Shown here: piece by piece, positions 52,365 to 59,574 of the stretch
How positions within the stretch are numbered: the first letter of the stretch is position 1
Layout of the letters: each line of letters begins with the position of its first letter
Assembly: GCF_042685265.1 (NCBI RefSeq)
Contig: NZ_JBHUMX010000019.1
Direction: 5' to 3' (one strand)
From: Oceanobacillus_B kapialis
GTDB taxonomy: Bacteria; Bacillota; Bacilli; Bacillales; Amphibacillaceae
DNA: 64,000 nt
Program-made: the position numbers and the translations under genes
Notes under the pieces: model-generated
The model's input: the letters and a program-made list of their open reading frames with translations, nothing else
Database searches by the model: none
What the model was told of the DNA's origin: nothing

Positions 52365-52613
52365 ATGGATAATAATAAAAACAATCGATTAATAAATATA
52401 GCGAACATCTTTACAATTTTTGCTTTTATATATTTAATTTATTCGACTGGTGATATCGCATACAGTTATATTGCTTCTATGAATGCTAATCCTCATCTAA
52501 ACGTAAATCAATTATTCAAATGGAATAGTTTTTTAAGTGAAGTAGCTAATCACGGTTTTAGGGTATTAGTTTTGTTTGGGATTGGTGCAATACTACGTAG
52601 TCTTAAAGTTTGA
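52365..52613 (+). CDS. Small hypothetical membrane protein, prophage cargo
   Basis: Not recognised. From ATG 52365 the product has 82 residues with two membrane helices (about 10-30 and 60-78) and a short extracellular loop (SMNANPHLNVNQ). GGAGG lies 8 bases before this ATG; an in-frame ATG at 52329 lacks one. It is 66 bases downstream of the SHOCT gene and ends at a terminator, so the two form a small operon. Confidence 0.6.
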   Translation: MDNNKNNRLINIANIFTIFAFIYLIYSTGDIAYSYIASMNANPHLNVNQLFKWNSFLSEVANHGFRVLVLFGIGAILRSLKV

Positions 52614-52617
52614 TATT

Positions 52618-52642
52618 AAGCCCCCACAACCTGAGGGCTTTT
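52618..52642 (+). terminator. Terminator of the cargo operon
   Basis: AAGCCC pairs with GGGCTT, followed by TT. A short stem immediately after the stop codon. Confidence 0.5.
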
Positions 52643-52660
52643 GCAACTAATTAAATTCCC

Positions 52661-52806
52661 GTGATAGCAAAGGTAAGGAGCAGCTATACTTGCTATCACT
52701 AACAATTTATTCAATTCGTATATTTATGATTGGGTTGAACCAAACTATAGCAGCAAGTTGGTTTGTGCTACTCTACTCCTAAGCCCCAGTAATTTGGGGC
52801 TTTTTA
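52661..52806 (+). ncRNA. Candidate prophage small RNA
   Basis: No open frame is convincing here, but structure is dense. GTGATAGCAA (52661-52670) pairs with TTGCTATCAC (52690-52699), AACCAA (52738-52743) with TTGGTT (52758-52763), and AGCCCC with GGGGCT (52782-52787/52796-52801) followed by five T, a proper terminator on the plus strand. A promoter was not identified. Confidence 0.35.
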
Positions 52807-52834
52807 TATGTATATTATTTCTAACCTTGTTAAT

Positions 52835-52889
52835 AATAAAAAGGCATGGCTACATATAGCAATTCTCACACCAACTGTGCCATGCCTTT
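52835..52889 (-). terminator. Terminator of the prophage late operon
   Basis: AAAGGCATGGC pairs with GCCATGCCTTT (52840-52850 with 52879-52889). The minus-strand tail is TTTTTATTATT. It lies just after the endolysin stop. Confidence 0.75.
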
Positions 52890-52916
52890 GATTTGCTCTC
52901 CTAGTGAGGGCTTTTT

Positions 52917-53696
52917 TTACTTCGTATAATACCTTACATAATTAGAGCTAGCTGTTATATACAATCCACTCTTAATTTGATACATATGGCCACCGCCCAC
53001 TGGGAACTTGTCCCGAATAACGGTAAACACTTCTCCTCTATTTACAATAACCGCTTTGTCGTCCCAATCAGCAGTATTATACGTCCAAAGGGAATCTGTA
53101 ACAATTTCCACATATCCTTGTTCGGATCCGCCATCATCTTTCTTTTTCAAACCAAAGTGTGAGGCAATGGCATCGGCCAATGCTTTACCCGTGTTTTCCA
53201 TTACAACATTATTGCGCATCTTCTTAATATCAATGGTTGAGTCCATGAACCCACCTTCAATAAGAATGGCTGGCATGTTCGATTCGCGTAGCATATGAAA
53301 GTTCGCTGTTTTAATGCCACGATCACGGAGACCCATTGCTGTTACGATACTAGGATGAATTATTCTAGCTAAAGAATTTCCAGAAGAGGAACCAGGATAG
53401 TGATACGTTTCTGTACCTGTCCATGATCCCCATTGCCCTGTATTTGCATTGTGATGGTAAGATACTAAAATATCTGCATTAGCATTGTTTGCTTTGTTGG
53501 TTCTAGTAGAAAGTGGGACGTCTGTATTTCCAGTAGGATCATCCAATCTTACAATTCGTGCATTCTCATAGCCTCCAAGGTAGTTAATAGCAGCCGAAAC
53601 CACCTTATTGTTAAAGCTCCATTCTCTTTCTCCTGCCGGTGACCTTTTCCCCGGTGTGTTGATTCCATGTCCTGCTCCAATAGCAATAATAGCCAT
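52917..53696 (-). CDS. N-acetylmuramoyl-L-alanine amidase, phage endolysin
   Basis: The endolysin cuts the amide bond between muramic acid and the stem peptide. Residues 1-175 form an Amidase_3 domain with zinc ligands in GAGHG (His10), Glu23 and YHHNA (His81/82), and the catalytic Glu in ILIEGGFMD (about 145). The C-terminal part (about 190-259: LWTYNTADWDDKAVIVNRGEVFTVI) looks like an SH3-type wall-binding domain. No signal peptide is seen, consistent with holin-dependent export. Confidence 0.93.
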   Translation of the reverse strand: MAIIAIGAGHGINTPGKRSPAGEREWSFNNKVVSAAINYLGGYENARIVRLDDPTGNTDVPLSTRTNKANNANADILVSYHHNANTGQWGSWTGTETYHYPGSSSGNSLARIIHPSIVTAMGLRDRGIKTANFHMLRESNMPAILIEGGFMDSTIDIKKMRNNVVMENTGKALADAIASHFGLKKKDDGGSEQGYVEIVTDSLWTYNTADWDDKAVIVNRGEVFTVIRDKFPVGGGHMYQIKSGLYITASSNYVRYYTK

Positions 53697-53729
53697 AGTA
53701 AATCTCCTCCTTGATATTTCATATTAGAA

Positions 53730-53758
53730 AAACGGCTTGCCCGTGTGGACTAGCCGTC
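53730..53758 (-). terminator. Terminator between holin and endolysin genes
   Basis: ACGGCT pairs with AGCCGT, followed by TTTTTC on the minus strand. It could reduce read-through from holin into endolysin. Confidence 0.5.
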
Positions 53759-53761
53759 TGA

Positions 53762-53986
53762 CTATTTGGTAAGGTTATTTCGTTGTAAAACTTTCTTTTG
53801 CTCCTTCCCTTTAATAGTTACATAGTTGTTCTTAAACCAAGTCCACACAGTAGCCACACCCGCCAATATTTCAGCGATGACATCTTCACTTAATACTGGA
53901 ATTAACTCCAGTCCATAGTTTGCAAGAATCATATTTATCCACGCAATGGCTAGTGCTACTGTTCTCACGATAGTACCTTTGTCCAT
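53762..53986 (-). CDS. Phage holin, SPP1/XhlB family
   Basis: Holins form the membrane lesion that releases the endolysin. The 74-residue protein has two hydrophobic segments (about 8-25 and 36-51, joined by LELIPVLSEDVI) and a basic C terminus. The pattern MDKGTIVRTVALAIAWINM followed by WTWFKNNYVT is typical of the SPP1 holin family. It lies between the XhlA-like gene and the amidase. Confidence 0.9.
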   Translation of the reverse strand: MDKGTIVRTVALAIAWINMILANYGLELIPVLSEDVIAEILAGVATVWTWFKNNYVTIKGKEQKKVLQRNNLTK

Positions 53987-54002
53987 CTTGTCTCACCTCC
54001 CT

Positions 54003-54344
54003 TCAATTTGCTAAATAAGTCAATAAAAAAACCGCTATGGATATGGCTAACGCCAACCATGACGGTAAGTTCTTAAAAGTGTTTTCTCTTTGCTTAACAA
54101 TACGTTCTACATCTTCTTTGTTTGCTGATAAGGATAACTTCTTACTCAATACTTCAATGTCTTTCTCGTTTTCTTTTGCTCGGTTATAGGCACCTTTAGC
54201 AATATCGTAGGTCTCATTGATCTTGTCTTTCATATCCAGCAAGTTATCCAATTTTCCATTTTGTTCAGCAAGCGACACTTTTACTTCCATGAGTACGGTC
54301 ATGAATTTTTCCATGTCCTCCACTTCCTTCGCCGTTTGTGTCAT
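54003..54344 (-). CDS. XhlA-like phage lysis protein
   Basis: XhlA-type proteins assist holins in PBSX-like phages. The 113-residue protein is a long coiled coil (about 15-85, heptads around LDNLLDMKDKINETYDIAKGAYNRAKENEKDIEVLSK) followed by one C-terminal membrane helix (LPSWLALAISIAVFLLTYLAN). The ATG at 54344 follows GGGGGTCGAGG; a longer in-frame extension to 54449 would run through two terminators and is rejected. Confidence 0.8.
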   Translation of the reverse strand: MTQTAKEVEDMEKFMTVLMEVKVSLAEQNGKLDNLLDMKDKINETYDIAKGAYNRAKENEKDIEVLSKKLSLSANKEDVERIVKQRENTFKNLPSWLALAISIAVFLLTYLAN

Positions 54345-54370
54345 CCTCGACCCCCTAACGTCCTGACGTA

Positions 54371-54395
54371 AAAACCCGTCATTCAACATGACGGG
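54371..54395 (-). terminator. Second terminator after the YfbU gene
   Basis: CCCGTCAT pairs with ATGACGGG around a five-base loop, then TTTTT on the minus strand. Confidence 0.7.
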
Positions 54396-54412
54396 ACTGT
54401 TTTTGTATATAG

Positions 54413-54436
54413 AAAAAGCACCTCTCTGGGTGCTTT
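54413..54436 (-). terminator. First terminator after the YfbU gene
   Basis: AAAGCACC pairs with GGTGCTTT, then TTTTTC on the minus strand, immediately beyond the YfbU stop codon. Confidence 0.65.
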
Positions 54437-54441
54437 CGTTA

Positions 54442-54945
54442 TTAAGCATTCAATAATTCTTGAATTTGTTCAATATTCATTGAATGCCGTTCTTCACTAG
54501 GAATTTGATTCCATGTCTCTAACATTCTTCTATACTTAGGAATTAATTCTCTATGAGAATTAAAATTCCCATTACATCTTTCATCAATTTCCGCAAACCT
54601 ACTATAATCTTGAATGAAAAACTTAGTAAAGCCATAATATCTCGTTTCATAGTTGCCATCAAAACCAGGGAACGTAATCTCCCTCTCTGACAAATTCTGC
54701 TTATCCTGTAAGTTTTCATAGGAATCATCGATTCCTCTGTACATTGATAAAACATCGATGACGAAATCACCTTCTTCTTGGTCCATTTCTTCCGATAGCA
54801 AGTTAAAAATTTCGTCATTATAGAGAGCTTCATAACCTCTTTCTAATATTTCAGCTCTAATTAAATGTTTATCCTGCGGGTTACTCTCTGCTAAAATTCT
54901 AAACTGGTTAGCTAGAATTAAGCGTTCTGCTTTTGATATTTCCAT
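54442..54945 (-). CDS. YfbU-family protein, prophage cargo
   Basis: The 167 residues follow the YfbU family end to end: SKAERLILANQFRILAESNP, a middle DVLSMYRGIDDSYENLQDKQNLSEREITFPGFDGNYETRYYGF, and the ending YRRMLETWNQIP ... MNIEQIQELLNA. E. coli YfbU has been connected with toxin-induced cell death; its biochemical role is unknown. Here it sits inside the late region between tail and lysis genes, bounded by two terminators downstream, and its ribosome-binding site lies in a hairpin. That pattern is typical of a cargo gene with its own control. Confidence 0.85.
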   Translation of the reverse strand: MEISKAERLILANQFRILAESNPQDKHLIRAEILERGYEALYNDEIFNLLSEEMDQEEGDFVIDVLSMYRGIDDSYENLQDKQNLSEREITFPGFDGNYETRYYGFTKFFIQDYSRFAEIDERCNGNFNSHRELIPKYRRMLETWNQIPSEERHSMNIEQIQELLNA

Positions 54946-54954
54946 AATTATAAT

Positions 54955-54986
54955 CCCCTCCCATCTACCTATTTCGACAGGAGGGG
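54955..54986 (-). promoter_or_regulatory. Hairpin covering the YfbU ribosome-binding site
   Basis: CCCCTCC (minus strand, 54980-54986) pairs with GGAGGGG (54955-54961); the latter is the ribosome-binding site 9 bases before the YfbU ATG. There is no T-run, so its effect is more likely on translation. Confidence 0.45.
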
Positions 54987-55021
54987 CTAAAGTCCTTTAT
55001 TTTTCTACATAAAAAATACGC

Positions 55022-55237
55022 CTATGCTAGACGTTCCATTAATTTGCTACGTATTAAAGCTGACATATCTTCAAGTGCTGCATTTGCTACGTATTCCTCT
55101 AGAGTGGCTTTCACATGGCCATCGCCTCTTACTGCATTTTCTGGATCGGACAAGCGATAATGTAAATGTACTTTTTGCTGTTCACCGCCAGCTGACGGAA
55201 ATTGAATATTTGTCACATTGATTTCAATTTGTTCCAT
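55022..55237 (-). CDS. Small phage protein of the tail region
   Basis: A 71-residue protein (MEQIEINVTNIQFPSAGGEQ...), not assigned. It has a beta-rich first half and a helical second half (LEEYVANAALEDMSALIRSKLMERL). Its start shares one base with the stop of the upstream gene (TAATG), so they are co-translated. Similar small proteins follow tail fibre genes in Firmicute siphoviruses. Confidence 0.7.
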   Translation of the reverse strand: MEQIEINVTNIQFPSAGGEQQKVHLHYRLSDPENAVRGDGHVKATLEEYVANAALEDMSALIRSKLMERLA

Positions 55238-55605
55238 TACTGTTCACCTCCTTCCAAGATAGTATCAATTAACCCTAGAGATTTGGGAGTAACGGAAATA
55301 CTAGACAAATCTTCAACCTTGATTTTCTCAATATCAAGCTTTACTTCCTGGGCTGATAGTTCGTCCATCTCCTTATTAAACTCTTCTAGCTTATCCTCTT
55401 TCAATTTAACCCTACCGTCTTCTAAATCTTTCTCTTTGTACTTCTGCACTAATTTTGTGCGTAGACCCTGGGCCGTTTTCAATTCTTCCCCCACTACACG
55501 GTTAATTCTTTGTATTTTAAAAGCTACCCCAACAGGTAGCTCCTTTTCTGAAATGGTGGTTAGCCCTTCCTTCAGATCAAATATATCACTCACTTTTACT
55601 TTCAT
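55237..55605 (-). CDS. Phage protein, DUF1617-like
   Basis: The 122-residue protein begins with a short beta domain (VKVSDIFDLKEGLTTISEKELPVGVAFKIQRINRVV) and continues as a charged helix with many Lys/Glu (KTAQGLRTKLVQKYKEKDLEDGRVKLKEDKLEEFNKEMDEL). This design is common just downstream of tail fibre genes, for instance DUF1617 proteins; the family name is tentative. It starts one base after the tail protein stop. Confidence 0.65.
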   Translation of the reverse strand: MKVKVSDIFDLKEGLTTISEKELPVGVAFKIQRINRVVGEELKTAQGLRTKLVQKYKEKDLEDGRVKLKEDKLEEFNKEMDELSAQEVKLDIEKIKVEDLSSISVTPKSLGLIDTILEGGEQ

Positions 55606-58600
55606 TTACGCCACTCCCTCGAGTTTTTCAATCCGTGCTTTTACCTTTTTATTCTCTGCTTTTAACATCTGATTCTCTATTTCCAAATAGCTTATGCGTT
55701 CGTCGTGATCGTCTTGGATATCTGCTACTTCTTGTATTGCTTTCCAAGCAAACGTTGACTGGCTATATAGAGAAACAGATCCTTCCCCTTCCTCGTTTCT
55801 ATCGAGGACTAGATCAGGGAAGTTTCTCCCTGGCCCAATTACAAATCCATACTTCCAATTTTCTAGATTGCCCTGGTGTACATCTTTCTTCATTCGATAT
55901 TTAAACAGATCTGTTCTTCTAACTACCTCTAAGCAGTTAATTTCCATCAAAGATATATCCTGCTTCAGTCTTTCTTCTGAAATTTGGTTAAAGTCGCTTG
56001 CGGTTACGCCTTGATAAGTAGGACTACCATTATTCCAGTGCCTTGTATCTGTAACCCTTAATCTGTTTTCTGTTCCGATATAGATAGAAGTAGATCCAGT
56101 ATACCCATTGCTATTGATATAGTTGGCATACAAGGTGTTTCCTTCCATCCAAACATTATCGTGGAAACTCGTCCCTTGATAAATATCTCTCGGGGCTATA
56201 CCATACAGAAATTCTACAGGGGAACTCCCTCGACCGGGAAATTTCATTCTTGTATTCCAATAATCATCAGTTCCCAAGGTCATAAAATTAGCATCTCCGC
56301 TACTGCCATCATATTCTATTCTTATTCTTCTTTCGTTTGTGTCTTTAAAGCCTATAAACAGTTGGTCAGGTACGGAAGCATAATTTTTACCATAATGCTC
56401 TGAATAATCAAGGTCAAATAACTGTGTTGAGGCTCCATCACCTGTTCCGTTATACTGCCAGACCTCAAAACCATATCTTTCATTACTAGCTGAAGGGGCA
56501 TTATTATTACGACCTACAAATGCTGCTACCCTCCCCCATGAAATACCATCAAAAGTTTCATTATGAATTGCAATGGAAGGGGCATAACTATTACCATTTG
56601 TATCTGCTCCTGAGGACCTTAAATCTAATCTTCCTGACCATGAAGTTGTATCTGAACCTGTTATGGTAGTGGTTCTTGTGTCTTTTCTAGCGTGTATTAA
56701 AGGTGAACCGTCTCCACCTCGTTCACCCCACCCGATGTTTATAAAATCTGCTGCTGAATTTATAGAGATACCTTTTTTACTTTTATCGGCTGCCAATTGA
56801 GCATCCCTTATCGTTCCTGCTTCTAGTCCTGTACCTCCTGTATAAAAGGTTAGACCCTGCCAATTCAAAGCCATTACTGGATTTCCATCTGATTCAGTGT
56901 GAATTTCCCCGTCTCTTAGAGAAACTACCCCACCTGTACCATCGTCTGTAACAACAGATCCTCTAAATGTACCTGTGACACCTTCCAAATGACCGCCAAA
57001 CGTCAAATTACCATCTACAGCAAGGTCAGTGGCAGTAACAAAACCTTGTAACTCTATTCGGTCAGCTTTAGCACTAATAGTGCTCTCCATGCCATCAATG
57101 GTAAGCTCAGCACTGGATATTCGATTGTCTAATTCACCAACTATAGAGGCATCAGCTTTAAAGCTAATGGTACTATTTAAACCATCAATATCAGCTTCTG
57201 CAGACGTTACACGAACACCAAGGCTGTTTACAGTAGAAGATTCAGCTTTAGCAGTAATACGGGTGTCTAATTGCTTGATAGAAGTCTCGTTGGCTGTTAT
57301 TTGTGCTTGAGTGTCTTCTGGGGCAGGTGTCCAGTCTGTTGCTTTATCTCCCTTTTCAAGTTTAGCTTCACGATAATTAACCGTGCTTCCTGTGCTTCCA
57401 GCATTTTCGTTTTGAATCATTACCCTTAGATGTGTGCAATCACTAGGTATAGTAGCAGTTAACTGTGAATACCCTTCACTTCCACCTGAAATTAAATTAC
57501 CTACAACTGAAGAATAACTGTTATCTTGCCTGTACAAAGAAAGCCTTGCCTTCCCACCGTAGGTGTTAGGTGCTTCAATATATAATCTATAAGTAACCTT
57601 ATCACCAGTAGATAATCCACTAGCATTAAGATAAATAGTGTCACAAATTGTACTTGTGTAAGTTCCAACCATGACACTTTTATTTTCACTTGACGTTCCC
57701 AATGCAAAGTTTCTTCCACCAATCTCTAGGTCTGCAATCGCTCCACTAACATAAGTAGAATCAACTTTACTGTTAATTTCATCAGCCATCACATTAAACC
57801 TGGCATTATGATCTTCTACTGTACCTGCAATGGAATCCACAATATCTTTATCAGCTTTTAAGCCAATTGCTTCTTCATTTTGACCGATTAACGTACCTTG
57901 ACTGCTTATATCTTGCACAATACCATCTAGGTCTGTTCTGTACTCAATGACACCAACATAATTTAAAAGGCGGTTGTCTAATTCCTCTATGGTGTATACA
58001 GAACCTTTATTCACCTTATCAACAAGTTTGCCATCTACATATTCAATGCTAGACTTGCCCTCTAAGTCACTAGCAATCTCATTCATTTTGTTGTCATAGA
58101 CTGTTTTTGCAACGGCATAGTTTTTCGCTTCCAGTAGTGTTTGCCCTGATACTGTGTCGGCATGATTTTTAGCTGAAGACTCTGCAGCTGCAGCAGTGGA
58201 TTCAGCGTGCCGTTTGGCTTCCTCTAATTTGTCTTGGGCATCTTGGATAGCTCTCAGTTCTTCCTCACTTACTTTATCGTCTGCATGTGCCTTTGCCTGT
58301 GTTTCTGCAAGGTTAGCTTTAGCAAGTGCATATTCTTCCGCTGCTGTTTGGGCAGCATTTGCGCGAAGCTGGGAAAACGTCTTTCCGTCATCAAAGACAA
58401 CTTCGTCCTTGTCATCAATCGTAACTTTATCGTAGGTGTACTGGGCTAACTTAGCACCATCTATTTTGGCAGCAACCAAAGACTGTAGTGAACGGAAAAG
58501 TGACTTTACTTCTTCCTCTGTATACTCAATGTAATCTCCAAGGGTAACTTCACTACTGCTATTACGTTTAATCCCTTCTTTAACACTATGGACCCTGGCT

Positions 58601-59562
58601 TCTAAATAAATAGGTGGATAGAAACCCTCATCCTTCACACGAATGGTGTCTCCAAAGAAGACCTGGTCCTCTGCAAATTCTGATAGTGTTTCAAAGGAAG
58701 TTTTGTATTCAATTTGAGCATTGACGCGCTTTTCTAGTTCATTCTCAGTTAACGTGCGTAAACGTTCTTCTGTCATATCTTGGTCTGTAGACTGAGGATA
58801 AAAAGGCTGAATCAAATGCTTTCCCTTTCTCCCCCAACGTTTCAAAGCTTCATTATCTTCAACTAAGACTGCTTTCCGATTTCCCTCTGTATCTGCTGGA
58901 CTTAATCCGAGTAAAGCAGTAACAATATCTTTGTTGTTCTCAATTCTTTCTATTCCTGTTAGATTGTGGCCAAAGGATACTTCATACCCACGCCAAGCAC
59001 CAATTCTTTCTAAGAGATCTACATATCTCCCAATTACTTTATTTCCATCTGTTTCAATGCGAAAGTGTAATTCCAAATTAAATGCTTTTGCAATACGCTG
59101 TAGCAATGTGTAAGGATCCGTATGTTCTTCAATCGTAAAGGAACGGTACCCTTTCCCTTCAATTCTTCCTGGTAACCATTCTGTGCCATTCAATACAATA
59201 CCGGTTACACTGGAAGCAGATTGCTCTGATAGTGTCTGTGGATCTATTACAGCTTGTTTCTGCAACTCCAAATAACTTGCTTCAGAATAAACTTTATAGC
59301 TTCGTCTTCCATCAATACTTAATGTTTGTCTCGAGTCGCCAATAATGAACTCTGCAAACTTTCCTCTTTTGACTGGAATGATTACACGATTACGTTTTGT
59401 CAGGTGTTTCGAATAAGACTTATCCGCAAACGTTTCAAAATCGAAGGTATCACGATTATTACTTAACTTTCTTTGTCGAACATCTGCCCAGTATTCGTTT
59501 TCTACAATGTAGTCTATTAAGACATCATTATTTGAGTCTGCAACATGAATAAGGGTCTCCAT
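55606..59562 (-). CDS. Phage tail-associated protein (Tal) with S74 chaperone domain
   Basis: A 1318-residue tip protein. Residues about 1-350 form the Tal/prophage endopeptidase-tail domain (DTFDFETFADKSYSKHLTKRNRVII, SVTGIVLNGTEWLPGR). Next comes a long coiled-coil and repetitive region (about 350-600). A jelly-roll-like module from about 615 (GGRNFALGTSS ... KLEKGDKATDWTPAPED), further coiled coil and a beta-rich receptor-binding part follow. The end is an S74 intramolecular chaperone (ISEERLKQDISLMEINCLEVV plus a final coiled coil), which should cut itself off after folding. It follows the distal tail gene by 12 bases. Confidence 0.88.
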   Translation of the reverse strand: METLIHVADSNNDVLIDYIVENEYWADVRQRKLSNNRDTFDFETFADKSYSKHLTKRNRVIIPVKRGKFAEFIIGDSRQTLSIDGRRSYKVYSEASYLELQKQAVIDPQTLSEQSASSVTGIVLNGTEWLPGRIEGKGYRSFTIEEHTDPYTLLQRIAKAFNLELHFRIETDGNKVIGRYVDLLERIGAWRGYEVSFGHNLTGIERIENNKDIVTALLGLSPADTEGNRKAVLVEDNEALKRWGRKGKHLIQPFYPQSTDQDMTEERLRTLTENELEKRVNAQIEYKTSFETLSEFAEDQVFFGDTIRVKDEGFYPPIYLEARVHSVKEGIKRNSSSEVTLGDYIEYTEEEVKSLFRSLQSLVAAKIDGAKLAQYTYDKVTIDDKDEVVFDDGKTFSQLRANAAQTAAEEYALAKANLAETQAKAHADDKVSEEELRAIQDAQDKLEEAKRHAESTAAAAESSAKNHADTVSGQTLLEAKNYAVAKTVYDNKMNEIASDLEGKSSIEYVDGKLVDKVNKGSVYTIEELDNRLLNYVGVIEYRTDLDGIVQDISSQGTLIGQNEEAIGLKADKDIVDSIAGTVEDHNARFNVMADEINSKVDSTYVSGAIADLEIGGRNFALGTSSENKSVMVGTYTSTICDTIYLNASGLSTGDKVTYRLYIEAPNTYGGKARLSLYRQDNSYSSVVGNLISGGSEGYSQLTATIPSDCTHLRVMIQNENAGSTGSTVNYREAKLEKGDKATDWTPAPEDTQAQITANETSIKQLDTRITAKAESSTVNSLGVRVTSAEADIDGLNSTISFKADASIVGELDNRISSAELTIDGMESTISAKADRIELQGFVTATDLAVDGNLTFGGHLEGVTGTFRGSVVTDDGTGGVVSLRDGEIHTESDGNPVMALNWQGLTFYTGGTGLEAGTIRDAQLAADKSKKGISINSAADFINIGWGERGGDGSPLIHARKDTRTTTITGSDTTSWSGRLDLRSSGADTNGNSYAPSIAIHNETFDGISWGRVAAFVGRNNNAPSASNERYGFEVWQYNGTGDGASTQLFDLDYSEHYGKNYASVPDQLFIGFKDTNERRIRIEYDGSSGDANFMTLGTDDYWNTRMKFPGRGSSPVEFLYGIAPRDIYQGTSFHDNVWMEGNTLYANYINSNGYTGSTSIYIGTENRLRVTDTRHWNNGSPTYQGVTASDFNQISEERLKQDISLMEINCLEVVRRTDLFKYRMKKDVHQGNLENWKYGFVIGPGRNFPDLVLDRNEEGEGSVSLYSQSTFAWKAIQEVADIQDDHDERISYLEIENQMLKAENKKVKARIEKLEGVA

Positions 59563-59574
59563 CTATTCACCTCC

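Noticed and set aside
54345..54449. Longer XhlA-like protein starting at 54449
   Set aside because: The extension would be translated across two terminators and has no ribosome-binding site; ATG 54344 has one.
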